DNA of 64,000 nt from Ancrocorticia sp052089425 (GCF_052089425.1 NZ_JBQCZW010000002.1:122619-186618), one strand, 5' to 3'. Counted from the first letter of the stretch, positions 31,881-40,202 are shown. Notes: a model not told the origin generated them from the letters alone. Translations and numbers: made by a program.

Positions 31881-32540
31881 TTGATACACACCCATCAGCA
31901 TAAAGCTGTACGTACGGGCGGACAATTGGCGGAGCTGGAAAACGAGGGGATCATCGAACGCATCAAGAGCAGGGGAACCTTCCTCGCGGCCGAGAAGGTG
32001 GACCATGGCCTCACCCTGTCGATTGAGGGTCTCTACGCACAGGCGCAGCGGCTGGGAAAGGATCTGACGAGCGACGTCCTCACGCAGGAAGTTGCCGAGG
32101 CATCCGATTCCGTCATGAAAGCACTCCGCCTTGATAGTGGCGCGCACGTTTTCCTGCTGGAGCGCGTGCGTTCCGTTGGCCAGACGGTGTGGTCCCACAC
32201 CACTACGTGGATGCCCGCTAACCGGGTTCCCGGCATCGTGGAGTCTGACTTTTCGCATGGGTCGCTTTATGACATGTTGCGGACAACCTACGGCATGACG
32301 TTCGGCCGCGCCGAGCGCTCGCTTCAGGCGATGGCGGCATCGGCCGATATTGCCGCCTATCTCAAGGTGGAGCCGGGAGCCCCGATCCTTCAGATCAAGA
32401 GCACGTTGTTTGACGCCAGCGGGGTCCCGGTAGAACGCTTCATCGCGCACCACCGCGGGGATTCGAGCCGTTTCGACGTGGTGCTGGGGGACGAAGCGCA
32501 TGTGGCCGAGGTCCACGTAGATCCACGCGATGGCCTGTGA
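31881..32540 (+). pseudogene. 5'-truncated GntR/HutC-family (UTRA) regulator
   Basis: The frame encodes the tail of a winged-helix domain (LAELENEGIIERIKSRGTF) followed by a complete UTRA ligand-binding domain of about 140 residues (SRG through RFDVVLGDEA). Family members start about 45 residues earlier with the helix-turn-helix; here that stretch is absent. The only in-frame initiators are TTG 31881 and TTG 31926, without a good ribosome-binding site, and deoC begins at 31859 on the other strand. I read it as a repressor that has lost most of its DNA-binding domain by deletion. Original target was probably the adjacent deoC-kinase unit. The remaining frame has no stop codons, so the loss may be recent. 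Confidence 0.75.
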
Positions 32541-32554
32541 GTTCGCGGAGCGTT

Positions 32555-32582
32555 CGTCGTCGTCGTAAAAATAACGACGACG
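32555..32582. repeat. (GTC)n-A5 intergenic element, copy 3 (palindromic)
   Basis: CGTCGTCGT (32558-32566) pairs perfectly with ACGACGACG (32574-32582) around the loop AAAAATA. It begins 15 bases after the truncated regulator's stop. Same family as 4997, 15342 and 53206. Confidence 0.65.
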
Positions 32583-32647
32583 GAGCCACGCGTACGCACG
32601 AAACCACCGGTTTAATTTCCGTCACGTTCGCCGGCTAGGGATCGAAG

Positions 32648-32676
32648 TTGTGGCGGCCAGTTGCTAAGCTTATGTG
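32648..32676 (+). promoter_or_regulatory. S10 operon promoter
   Basis: TTGTGG (32648-32653), a 17-base spacer and TATGTG (32671-32676), about 262 bases before rpsJ. Confidence 0.5.
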
Positions 32677-32937
32677 CTGGCTACGGTAGCGAGTGGCGGA
32701 TTGTGCTGAGAAGCGCGCCACTAAGCACCGTTCAGACTTGCAGTAGTTGGGCAAAGCCTGACAAACTAGACAAGTTGCTCGGTTTTCCGGGCGTAGGACT
32801 TCGTTGGGGCTCAAGCCTCAGCGGTAAATAAGGGTTCGTCGTAACCTGCAATAGGGCTTGATACGTGGTGGCTATCGCGCAACACGCCCGAGTGCGGGTA
32901 CCGGCGATCACCGCGGTAAAGAGAGGTAGACGACGCC

Positions 32938-33246
32938 ATGGCGGGACAGAAAATCCGCATCCGGCTCAAGTCATATGACCATGAGGTCATTGATAATGCG
33001 GCGAAGAAGCTCGTCGACGAAGTGACGCGCACAGGCGCGTCTGTAGTGGGCCCGGTGCCGTTGCCAACGGAAAAGAATGTCTTTTGTGTCATTCGTTCCC
33101 CACATAAGTACAAGGACAGCCGCGATCACTTCGAGATGCGCACTCACAAGCGGCTCATCGACATCGTCGATCCGACCCTGAAGACCATCGATACGCTTCG
33201 GCGCCTCGATCTTCCGGCCGATGTCAACGTGGAAATCAAGCTCTGA
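32938..33246 (+). CDS. rpsJ: 30S ribosomal protein S10 (uS10)
   Basis: A 102-residue protein starting MAGQKIRIRLKSYDHEVIDN, with the HKDSRDHFE-type loop (KYKDSRDHFEMRTHKRLIDI). It is a 30S head protein and, as NusE, joins NusG in transcription-translation coupling. ATG 32938 follows AGAGAGGTAG. First gene of a 22-gene S10/spc run on the plus strand. Confidence 0.98.
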   Translation: MAGQKIRIRLKSYDHEVIDNAAKKLVDEVTRTGASVVGPVPLPTEKNVFCVIRSPHKYKDSRDHFEMRTHKRLIDIVDPTLKTIDTLRRLDLPADVNVEIKL

Positions 33247-33257
33247 GGTAACGCATC

Positions 33258-33923
33258 ATGAACACCAAACAGCAGGTTGCTAGCGCGCCCGTCACGGCGT
33301 TGCTGGGCACAAAGCTGGGAATGACCCAGCTGTGGGACGAGGCAGGACGCCTAGTCCCGATCACGGTTGTCCACGTGGGCACCAACGTTGTGACTCAGAT
33401 TCGCACTGATGAGACTGACGGCTACTCCGCCGTTCAGCTCGGTAACGGCGAACTGAAGTCCAAGAATGTCACCAAGCCGTTGCAGGGGCACTTTGACAAG
33501 GCTGGCGTTCAGCCTCGCAAGGCCCTCGCTGAGGTTCGTACATCCAACGCGTCCGAATACGAACTCGGTCAGGAACTGACTGCCGAAGTTTTCGAATCCG
33601 GTCAGACCGTTGATGTTATTGGCACCTCCAAGGGCAAGGGTTTCGCCGGCGTCATGAAGCGTCATGGCTTCAAGGGCGTCTCCGCTTCCCACGGTTCCCA
33701 CCGTAACCACCGCAAGCCCGGTTCGATCGGCGCTTGTGCAACACCTTCGCGCGTGTTCCGTGGAACTCGCATGGCTGGCCGTATGGGTCAGGATCGCGTG
33801 ACGGTACAGAATCTTTCCATCCACGCTGTTGATGCTGAGAAGGGCATCATCCTAGTTGCTGGCCCCGTGCCTGGCGCCAAGGGTTCCGCAGTTGTGGTCC
33901 GTACCGCTGTGAAGGGAGCCTGA
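33258..33923 (+). CDS. rplC: 50S ribosomal protein L3 (uL3)
   Basis: A 221-residue protein; LLGTKLGMTQLWDEAGRLVP opens the conserved part, and the long loop KGFAGVMKRHGFKGVSASHG reaches toward the peptidyl transferase centre. GSIGACATPSRVFRGTRMAGRMG is intact. An early assembly protein of the 50S. Starts 11 bases after rpsJ; about 10 extra residues precede the conserved start, as is common in actinobacteria. Confidence 0.98.
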   Translation: MNTKQQVASAPVTALLGTKLGMTQLWDEAGRLVPITVVHVGTNVVTQIRTDETDGYSAVQLGNGELKSKNVTKPLQGHFDKAGVQPRKALAEVRTSNASEYELGQELTAEVFESGQTVDVIGTSKGKGFAGVMKRHGFKGVSASHGSHRNHRKPGSIGACATPSRVFRGTRMAGRMGQDRVTVQNLSIHAVDAEKGIILVAGPVPGAKGSAVVVRTAVKGA

Positions 33924-33925
33924 AC

Positions 33926-34573
33926 ATGGCGGAATCCTTCAAGGTAGATGTTCTTGATGTCAAGGGCGAAGCGCAGGGTCAGGTAGAGCTGCCAGCGCAT
34001 CTGTTCGATCTGGATGTCAACGTACCGATGATTCATCAGGTTGTTGTCGCTCAGCTCGCCGCTGGCCGTCAGGGAACACACTCCACCAAGACCCGCGGAG
34101 AAGTCCGTGGCGGTGGCCGCAAGCCATACAAGCAGAAGGGCACTGGCCGCGCACGTCAGGGTTCTATCCGCGCTCCTCACTTCGCCGGTGGCGGCGTTGT
34201 GCACGGCCCCAAGCCGCGCAGCTACGCCCAGCGCACCCCCAAGAAGATGATTGCTGCTGCACTGCTCCAATCCCTTTCGGATCGCGCACGTAACGGCCGC
34301 ATTCACGTTGTGACTGAATTCGTTGAAGGCGAGACGCCCTCCACGAAGGCCGCCCTCGCGCTACTGCGCAAGGTAATTGCCGAGCGCAAGGCGCTGGTAG
34401 TTGTTTCCCGCGATGATGATCTTTCGGTCCTCTCGCTGAACAACGCTCCAGAGGCTCACGTGCTCTACGTTGACCAGCTCAATTCTTACGACGTTCTGGT
34501 TGCTGATGATGTTGTCTTCACCGAGACGGCCTTCGCCAGCTTCGTTGAGAAGAAGGGTAAGGAGGAGAAGTGA
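33926..34573 (+). CDS. rplD: 50S ribosomal protein L4 (uL4)
   Basis: A 215-residue protein whose exit-tunnel loop reads KPYKQKGTGRARQGSIRAP with no insertion or change at the macrolide-linked lysine. L4 represses the S10 operon in E. coli. ATG 33926 follows GGGAGCC two bases after rplC; its last four bases overlap the rplW GTG start. Confidence 0.98.
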   Translation: MAESFKVDVLDVKGEAQGQVELPAHLFDLDVNVPMIHQVVVAQLAAGRQGTHSTKTRGEVRGGGRKPYKQKGTGRARQGSIRAPHFAGGGVVHGPKPRSYAQRTPKKMIAAALLQSLSDRARNGRIHVVTEFVEGETPSTKAALALLRKVIAERKALVVVSRDDDLSVLSLNNAPEAHVLYVDQLNSYDVLVADDVVFTETAFASFVEKKGKEEK

Positions 34574-34884
34574 GCGAAGTAGCAGGCTTCTGGAACAAGC
34601 ACCCGCATGACGTTATTCTTCAGCCGGTAGCCACTGAAAAGGCTGCTCGTATGGAGGATGAAGGTAAGTACACCTTCATCGTTGACAAGCGTGCAAACAA
34701 GACCGAGATCAAGCTGGCCGTTGAGGCCATCTTCAAGGTCAAGGTTGAATCCGTGAATACGCAGAATCGCATGGGCAAGGTCCAGCGCACGCGTACCGGT
34801 CTAGGCAAGCGCAAGGATGTCAAGCGCGCCATCGTCACCCTGCGTGAAGGCACGATCGACATCTACGGCGACGTCATTAGCTAA
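34570..34884 (+). CDS. rplW: 50S ribosomal protein L23 (uL23)
   Basis: A 104-residue protein at the tunnel exit that docks signal recognition particle and trigger factor. Conserved ILQPVATEKAAR and KKAIVTL-like KRAIVTLREG strands are present. The GTG start overlaps the rplD stop (GTGA), implying translational coupling. Confidence 0.97.
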   Translation: MSEVAGFWNKHPHDVILQPVATEKAARMEDEGKYTFIVDKRANKTEIKLAVEAIFKVKVESVNTQNRMGKVQRTRTGLGKRKDVKRAIVTLREGTIDIYGDVIS

Positions 34885-34898
34885 GAGGATCTGAACTC

Positions 34899-35735
34899 AT
34901 GGGAATCCGTAAGTACAAGCCGACGACCCCCGGTCGTCGCGGTGCGAGCGTTGCCGACTTCGCCGAGATCACCCGATCTACGCCGGAGAAGTCGCTGGTT
35001 CGTCCGCTGAAAAAGACCGGTGGCCGCGATAATTCAGGCCGTATCTCCACCCGTCACAAGGGTGGTGGCCACAAGCGCCAGTACCGCGTTATCGACTTCC
35101 GCCGCTGGGACAAGGACGGCGTGCCCGCGAAGGTCGCTCACATCGAGTATGACCCGAACCGCACCGCCCGCATTGCCCTGCTCCACTACGCCGATGGCGC
35201 CAAGCGTTACATCCTCGCCCCGAAGAACCTTCGTCAGGGCGACGTAGTTGAGAACGGCCCGGATGCCGATATCAAGCCAGGCAACAACCTGCCGCTGAAG
35301 AACATCCCGGTTGGCACCACGCTGCACAGCGTTGAGCTTCGCCCCCTCGGTGGCGCGAAGATCGCACGTTCTGCCGGCACATCGGTTCAGCTGGTTGCCC
35401 GTGAGGGCAAGTACGCTCAACTGCGTATGCCGTCCGGTGAAATCCGGAACGTTGAGGCCGGCTGCCGCGCCTGTGTAGGTGAGGTTGGCAATGCCGAGCA
35501 GATCAACATCAACTGGGGCAAGGCAGGCCGCAACCGCTGGAAGGGCGTTCGCCCAACAGTGCGTGGTGTTGTCATGAACCCGATCGACCATCCGCATGGT
35601 GGTGGCGAGGGCAGGACCTCTGGTGGCCGGCATCCGGTCAGCCCATGGGGTAAGCCCGAAGGCCGTACACGTCATGCAAAGAAGGCCAGCGACAAGCTCA
35701 TTGTGCGCCGTCGCAAGACCGGCAGCAAGCGGTAA
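34899..35735 (+). CDS. rplB: 50S ribosomal protein L2 (uL2)
   Basis: A 278-residue protein with HKGGGHKRQYRVIDFRR near the N terminus and the MNPIDHPHGGGEGR loop whose histidine lies near the peptidyl transferase centre. It is essential for subunit joining and peptide-bond formation. ATG 34899 follows AGAGGATCTG. Confidence 0.99.
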   Translation: MGIRKYKPTTPGRRGASVADFAEITRSTPEKSLVRPLKKTGGRDNSGRISTRHKGGGHKRQYRVIDFRRWDKDGVPAKVAHIEYDPNRTARIALLHYADGAKRYILAPKNLRQGDVVENGPDADIKPGNNLPLKNIPVGTTLHSVELRPLGGAKIARSAGTSVQLVAREGKYAQLRMPSGEIRNVEAGCRACVGEVGNAEQININWGKAGRNRWKGVRPTVRGVVMNPIDHPHGGGEGRTSGGRHPVSPWGKPEGRTRHAKKASDKLIVRRRKTGSKR

Positions 35736-35748
35736 GAGAGGTTAGCTG

Positions 35749-36030
35749 ATGCCACGTAGTTTGAAGAAGGGCCCGTTCGTAGATGATCACCTTCAGAAGA
35801 AGGTTGATCTACAAAACGAAAAGGGCACCAAGAATGTCATCAAGACCTGGTCTCGTCGGTCGATGATTACGCCCGATTTCCTCGGTCACACTTTCGCAGT
35901 GCACGATGGCCGCAAGCATGTCCCGGTATTCGTTACCGAGTCCATGGTTGGCCACAAGCTCGGGGAGTTCGCCCCGACCCGCACTTTCCGCGGGCACGAC
36001 AAGGACGACCGCAAGGGCCGCCGCCGCTAA
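35749..36030 (+). CDS. rpsS: 30S ribosomal protein S19 (uS19)
   Basis: A 93-residue protein MPRSLKKGPFVDDHL with TWSRRSMITPDFLGHT and GHKLGEFAPTRTF, a near-invariant 30S head protein that pairs with S13. Starts 13 bases after rplB with GAGAGG upstream. Confidence 0.98.
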   Translation: MPRSLKKGPFVDDHLQKKVDLQNEKGTKNVIKTWSRRSMITPDFLGHTFAVHDGRKHVPVFVTESMVGHKLGEFAPTRTFRGHDKDDRKGRRR

Positions 36031-36063
36031 GGCGCGAGCTAGCAGAGAGAGTAAGGCAGAAAC

Positions 36064-36444
36064 ATGGAAGCCAAGGCGCAGGCGCGATTCGTGCGCGTCA
36101 CGCCCCTGAAAGCTCGCCGCATCGTGGACGTAGTCCGCGGTAAGCGTGCTGTCGAGGCGCTAGAGGTGCTGCAATACGCACCGCAAGGGGCGGCAGAACC
36201 CGTCCGTAAAGTTGTTGAGTCCGCAATTGCCAATGCTCGTTACGCCTCTGAACAGGCCGGCGAGCGGTTCGACGAAGAGAACCTGTTCATTCAGGCGATC
36301 TTCGCTGACGAAGGCCCGACCATGAAGCGTATCCGTCCGCGTGCCCAGGGCCGCGCAGATCGCGTCATGAAGCGTACGAGCCACATCACAGTTGTTGTCG
36401 GTGACTCTAAGGTTGCCGCCGGAGCGAAGGGAAGGAACCGCTAG
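36064..36444 (+). CDS. rplV: 50S ribosomal protein L22 (uL22)
   Basis: A 126-residue protein whose beta-hairpin (PTMKRIRPRAQGRADRVMKR) lines the exit tunnel; the hairpin tip is full length, so no macrolide-type deletion is seen. VTPLKARRIVDVVRGK marks the conserved start. The TAG stop overlaps the rpsC GTG by one base. Confidence 0.98.
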   Translation: MEAKAQARFVRVTPLKARRIVDVVRGKRAVEALEVLQYAPQGAAEPVRKVVESAIANARYASEQAGERFDEENLFIQAIFADEGPTMKRIRPRAQGRADRVMKRTSHITVVVGDSKVAAGAKGRNR

Positions 36445-37265
36445 TGGGGCAGAAGGTTAACCCAACCGGGTTCCGCCTCGGAATCACCACGGACCACCGT
36501 TCAAAGTGGTTTGCAGATTCCACAAAGGCCGGCCAGCGTTACGCAGATTTCGTAGCAGAAGACATCCAGATTCGTCGGATGATCGAGAAGACGCTTGATC
36601 GCGCGGGGATCTCCCGTGTGAACATCGAGCGCCGCGCCGAGCGTGTGGTTGTGGATATCCACACCGCCCGCCCCGGCATCGTCATCGGACGCCGCGGTGC
36701 AGAGGCTGATCGCCTCCGTGCCGATCTTGAGAAGCTGACTGGTAAGTCCATTCAGCTGAACATCCTCGAGGTCAAGAACCCAGAAGCAGATGCCCAGCTT
36801 GTTGCTCAGGGCATCGCAGAGCAGCTCGCCTCCCGCGTTTCGTTCCGCCGCGCCATGCGCCGTGGAATGCAGTCCGCGGAGCGCGCCGGCGCCAAGGGCA
36901 TCCGTGTCCAGTGTGCAGGCCGCCTCGGTGGCGCTGAGATGTCGCGTTCCGAGTTCTACCGCGAAGGTCGCGTGCCGCTGCACACCCTTCGTGCAAACAT
37001 CGATTACGGCTTCCACGAGGCCCGCACCACGTTCGGCCGCATTGGCGTCAAGGTGTGGATCTACCGTGGCGATGTAACCGACGCAGAATACTTCCGCTCC
37101 TTGGCCGAGGCCCCCCGTGGCCGTGGCCGTGGTGGTGACCGCCGCGGGCGCCGCGGAGACCGTCATGGTCGTGGCAACGCGCAGCAGGCCCCACAGGCAC
37201 AGGCTCCCGCTAAGTCCAGCGAAGCCGCCTCGGAGCCAGCAACCACAGCAGGATCGGAGGCCTGA
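36444..37265 (+). CDS. rpsC: 30S ribosomal protein S3 (uS3)
   Basis: A 273-residue protein: MGQKVNPTGFRLGIT, a KH domain with VVDIHTARPGIVIGRRGAE, the C-terminal domain (GRLGGAEMSRSEFYREGRVP) and a long Arg/Gly then Ala/Pro/Ser disordered tail (about 215-273). It forms the mRNA entry site and its helicase. The tail is longer than in E. coli but usual for actinobacteria. GTG start overlaps rplV. Confidence 0.98.
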   Translation: MGQKVNPTGFRLGITTDHRSKWFADSTKAGQRYADFVAEDIQIRRMIEKTLDRAGISRVNIERRAERVVVDIHTARPGIVIGRRGAEADRLRADLEKLTGKSIQLNILEVKNPEADAQLVAQGIAEQLASRVSFRRAMRRGMQSAERAGAKGIRVQCAGRLGGAEMSRSEFYREGRVPLHTLRANIDYGFHEARTTFGRIGVKVWIYRGDVTDAEYFRSLAEAPRGRGRGGDRRGRRGDRHGRGNAQQAPQAQAPAKSSEAASEPATTAGSEA

Positions 37266-37267
37266 GA

Positions 37268-37684
37268 ATGCTGATTCCAAGGCGCACCAAGTGGCGCAAG
37301 CAGCACCGCCCAACCCGTAGCGGAATGGCTAAGGGTGGCACCGAATTGGCGTTCGGCGATTACGGTATTCAGGCTTTGGAGCCTGCATACGTCACCAACC
37401 GTCAGATCGAAGCTGCTCGTATTGCTATGACTCGTCACGTCAAGCGTGGCGGCAAGATCTGGATCAACATCTTCCCAGATCGCCCGCTCACCAAGAAGGC
37501 CCTCGGCCTTCGTATGGGTTCGGGTAAGGGTCCGGTTGAGACGTGGGTTGCCAACGTCAAGCCAGGGCGCATCATGTTCGAGATGGGTGGCGTTAACGAG
37601 GAGCTGGCTCAGGAAGCCATGTCCCGTGCAATGCACAAGCTGCCCATGAAGACCCGGTTTGTTTCTCGTGAGGAGGCAGAGTAA
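37268..37684 (+). CDS. rplP: 50S ribosomal protein L16 (uL16)
   Basis: A 138-residue protein opening MLIPRRTKWRKQHRP, with GGKIWINIFPDRPLTKKALG and GSGKGPVETWVANVKPG, which positions the A-site tRNA. Starts 2 bases after rpsC; its TAA overlaps the rpmC ATG (TAATG). Confidence 0.98.
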   Translation: MLIPRRTKWRKQHRPTRSGMAKGGTELAFGDYGIQALEPAYVTNRQIEAARIAMTRHVKRGGKIWINIFPDRPLTKKALGLRMGSGKGPVETWVANVKPGRIMFEMGGVNEELAQEAMSRAMHKLPMKTRFVSREEAE

Positions 37685-37914
37685 TGGCCAAGGGACTTTC
37701 CACTGAGGAACTCGACGCCATGACTGACGTCGAACTTCTCGAGAAGCTCAAGGAATCCAAGGAGGAGCTGTTCAATCTCCGCTTCTCCGCAGTTACCCAC
37801 CGGCTCGAAGATAGCGGCCGCCTGCGTGAAGTCCGCCGTGAAATCGCGCGGATTTACACGATCAAGCGCGAGCGCGAGCTCGATATCCGCACCGCTCCAG
37901 TAGCTGAGAAGTGA
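37684..37914 (+). CDS. rpmC: 50S ribosomal protein L29 (uL29)
   Basis: A 76-residue two-helix protein with LKESKEELFNLRFSAVTHRLE and REVRREIARIYTIKRERE. It lies beside L23 at the tunnel exit. Translationally coupled to rplP. Confidence 0.96.
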   Translation: MAKGLSTEELDAMTDVELLEKLKESKEELFNLRFSAVTHRLEDSGRLREVRREIARIYTIKRERELDIRTAPVAEK

Positions 37915-37922
37915 GGTAAAGA

Positions 37923-38201
37923 GTGAGCGAGCAGAATACAGTTACAGCAGAGCGTAACCACCGCAAGGTACTGCGTGGATACGTTGTCAGCGACAAGATG
38001 GACAAGACAGTCACCGTTGAGGTCGATGATCGCCGGAAGCACCCCGTTTACGGCAAGGTCATCACTCACACACGCCGTGTGAAGGCCCACGATGAGAACA
38101 ACGAGGTAGGCGTTGGCGATCTGGTCCGCATCATGGAGACCCGCCCGCTGAGCGCAACCAAGCACTACCGCGTGGTTGAAATCGTCGAAAAGGCTAAGTG
38201 A
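37923..38201 (+). CDS. rpsQ: 30S ribosomal protein S17 (uS17)
   Basis: A 92-residue OB-fold protein: RKVLRGYVVSDKMDKTVTVE, GDLVRIMETRPLSATKHYRV. An early 16S rRNA binder. GTG 37923 follows GAGGTAAAGA, 8 bases after rpmC. An 80-base gap to rplN has no clear terminator. Confidence 0.97.
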   Translation: MSEQNTVTAERNHRKVLRGYVVSDKMDKTVTVEVDDRRKHPVYGKVITHTRRVKAHDENNEVGVGDLVRIMETRPLSATKHYRVVEIVEKAK

Positions 38202-38281
38202 CCTTCCGGGCCGCTTTGAAACCCCATCCGTTCGGCAAGGCTCGTTAACGAGAACCGGCACGACGACAGGAGAAACAACAC

Positions 38282-38650
38282 ATGATCCAGCAAGAGTCGC
38301 GGCTTTCGGTCGCTGATAACACCGGTGCGAAGGAGATCCTCTGCATCCGTGTCCTCGGCGGTTCTGGCCGGCGCTACGCCGGGATTGGCGACACGATCGT
38401 TGCCACCGTCAAGGATGCAATCCCTGGCGGAAACGTCAAGAAGGGCGAAGTGGTCAAGGCCGTCATCGTCCGCACAAAGAAGGAAACGCGCCGGGTTGAC
38501 GGTTCGTACATTCGCTTCGATGAGAACGCTGCGGTGTTGCTCAAGAACGAAAACGAGCCACGCGGCACGCGCATCTTCGGCCCAGTGGGCCGCGAGCTGC
38601 GTGACAAGAAGTTTATGCGAATCGTTTCGCTCGCACCGGAGGTGATCTGA
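38282..38650 (+). CDS. rplN: 50S ribosomal protein L14 (uL14)
   Basis: A 122-residue protein MIQQESRLSVADNTGAKEIL with GGNVKKGEVVKAVIVRTKK and RGTRIFGPVGRELRDKKFMR. It forms part of the subunit interface and the RsfS silencing site. Stop overlaps the rplX start (TGATG). First gene of the spc-type segment. Confidence 0.98.
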   Translation: MIQQESRLSVADNTGAKEILCIRVLGGSGRRYAGIGDTIVATVKDAIPGGNVKKGEVVKAVIVRTKKETRRVDGSYIRFDENAAVLLKNENEPRGTRIFGPVGRELRDKKFMRIVSLAPEVI

Positions 38651-38994
38651 TGGCGAAGATTAAGAAGGATGACCTCGTCCAGGTCATCGCAGGCCGCGAC
38701 AAGGGCCTGCAGGGACGCGTTCTCTCGGTTGATACTGAGAAGAATCGCGTGGTTGTTGAAGGCGTTCAGCGCGTCAAGAAGCACGTGAAGGTTGGTCAGT
38801 CCGGCCGCGGAGCCAAGACCGGTGGCATTGAGACCGTTGAGGCCCCAATCCACATCTCGAATGTTGCGCTGGTTGGTCCTGACAAGAAGCCGATCCGCGT
38901 TGGCCACCGTGAGGTAGAAGTCGAGCGTGACGGACGTAAGAAGCTTGTCCGTGAGCGCATCGGCCGCCGTGGTGGGAAGGAGATCGAGCTGTGA
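38650..38994 (+). CDS. rplX: 50S ribosomal protein L24 (uL24)
   Basis: A 114-residue KOW-domain protein, KIKKDDLVQVIAGRDKGLQG then VKKHVKVGQ and APIHISNVALV, an assembly initiator of the 50S. Overlaps rplE by four bases (GTGA). Confidence 0.97.
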   Translation: MAKIKKDDLVQVIAGRDKGLQGRVLSVDTEKNRVVVEGVQRVKKHVKVGQSGRGAKTGGIETVEAPIHISNVALVGPDKKPIRVGHREVEVERDGRKKLVRERIGRRGGKEIEL

Positions 38995-39542
38995 GCACCG
39001 CTCCTCGTCTAAAGACCAAGTACCGTGAGGAAATCATCCCGGCACTTGAGACCGAGTTCAACCATTCCAACATTCACAATGTTGCTGGACTCCAGAAGAT
39101 CGTTGTGAACATGGGCGTTGGCGAAGCTGCTCGTGACTCCAAGGTGCTGGACGGCGCCATCGCGGATATCACCGCGATCACCGGCCAGAAGCCGCAGGTC
39201 ACCAAGGCTAAGAAGTCCATCGCACAGTTCAAGCTGCGTGAGGGCCAGCCCATCGGCTGCCACGTCACCCTTCGTGGTGACCGTATGTGGGAGTTCTTGG
39301 ACCGCCTTCTGGCTACCGCGCTTCCGCGTATCCGCGATTTCCGTGGCCTCAGCCCCAAGCAGTTTGACGGCAACGGAAACTACACGTTCGGCCTGACCGA
39401 GCAAACAGTGTTCCACGAGATCGATCAGGACAAGATTGATCGGGTTCGCGGAATGGACATCACCCTGGTCACCACGGCCAAGGACGATTCCGAGGGACGT
39501 TCGCTTTTGCGCCTACTCGGATTCCCGTTCAAGGAGGACTGA
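38991..39542 (+). CDS. rplE: 50S ribosomal protein L5 (uL5)
   Basis: A 183-residue 5S rRNA-binding protein, with KIVVNMGVGEAARDSK, KAKKSIAQFKLREGQPIGCHVTLR (read in parts) and FPFKED at the end. It contacts P-site tRNA and S13 through bridge B1b. GTG start overlaps rplX. Confidence 0.98.
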   Translation: MSTAPRLKTKYREEIIPALETEFNHSNIHNVAGLQKIVVNMGVGEAARDSKVLDGAIADITAITGQKPQVTKAKKSIAQFKLREGQPIGCHVTLRGDRMWEFLDRLLATALPRIRDFRGLSPKQFDGNGNYTFGLTEQTVFHEIDQDKIDRVRGMDITLVTTAKDDSEGRSLLRLLGFPFKED

Positions 39543-39544
39543 GC

Positions 39545-39730
39545 ATGGCAAAGACAGCTCTTAAGCAGAAGGCCGCGCGTAAGCCCAAGTTCGGCGTGCG
39601 CGCTTACACCCGTTGTAACCGCTGCGGACGCCCGCATTCCGTGTACCGTAAGTTCGGCCTGTGCCGTATCTGCCTTCGCGAGATGGCACTTGCAGGCGAA
39701 CTCCCCGGCGTCACAAAGTCCAGCTGGTAA
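39545..39730 (+). CDS. rpsZ: 30S ribosomal protein S14, zinc form (uS14 type Z)
   Basis: A 61-residue protein with two CxxC pairs (CNRCGR and CRICLRE), the zinc-binding short form of S14. Together with the zinc forms of L33 and L36 here, it indicates a zinc-replete ribosome set; zinc-free paralogues, if any, are outside the window. Starts 2 bases after rplE. Confidence 0.97.
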   Translation: MAKTALKQKAARKPKFGVRAYTRCNRCGRPHSVYRKFGLCRICLREMALAGELPGVTKSSW

Positions 39731-39784
39731 ACACTACGTCGTAGGTCCGCAAGTGAAACCGCGACGAGGAAGGGCAAAAGCCCA

Positions 39785-40183
39785 ATGTCAATGACTGACC
39801 CAATCGCAGACATGCTCACGCGTCTGCGTAACGCCAATTCGGCGTTCCACGAGTCGGTGGATATGCCGTACTCGAAATTGAAGGCGAACATCGCTCAAAT
39901 CCTCGAGCGTGAAGGCTACATTGTTGGCCACACGGTTGAGGATGCACGAGTGGGCAAGACCCTCACTCTGCAGCTGAAGTTCAGCTCCAACCGTGAGCGC
40001 GCGCTCGCAGGCGTTCGGCGTGTGTCGAAGCCAGGCCTGCGCGTTTACGCAAAGTCAACCAATCTGCCCCAGGTTCTGGGCGGCCTAGGCGTAGCGATTC
40101 TCTCTACGTCATCCGGCTTGCTGACAGACCGCGAGGCCAAGGACAAGGGTGTAGGCGGAGAAGTTATCGCCTACGTCTGGTGA
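39785..40183 (+). CDS. rpsH: 30S ribosomal protein S8 (uS8)
   Basis: A 132-residue protein MSMTDPIADMLTRLRNAN ending with STSSGLLTDREAKDKGVGGE and AYVW. A central 16S rRNA binder and, in E. coli, repressor of the spc operon. ATG 39785 follows GAGGAAGGGC. An ATG at 39794 is also possible but adds less well to the family. Confidence 0.97.
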   Translation: MSMTDPIADMLTRLRNANSAFHESVDMPYSKLKANIAQILEREGYIVGHTVEDARVGKTLTLQLKFSSNRERALAGVRRVSKPGLRVYAKSTNLPQVLGGLGVAILSTSSGLLTDREAKDKGVGGEVIAYVW

Positions 40184-40202
40184 CGGGGAAGGAAGATACA
40201 GA

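Larger units (their letters stand above)
32541..32937 (+). other. 397-base gap: S10 operon promoter and leader
   Basis: No gene seen. It contains (GTC) element copy 3 (32555-32582), a promoter at 32648-32676, and a roughly 260-base leader. In the leader TCAAGCC (32811-32817) pairs with GGCTTGA (32865-32871) around an inner GGTT/AACC hairpin (32833-32846). In E. coli the S10 leader is the L4 control site; whether this one is regulatory is unknown. Confidence 0.5.

Noticed and set aside
31860..32516. N-terminal extension of deoC by about 219 residues
   Set aside because: It is the antisense of the GntR/UTRA remnant; DeoC family proteins begin at the ATG at 31859 with a proper ribosome-binding site.
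36300..36380. Possible macrolide-resistance change in L22 or L4 loops
   Set aside because: Both tunnel loops are full length with the usual residues.
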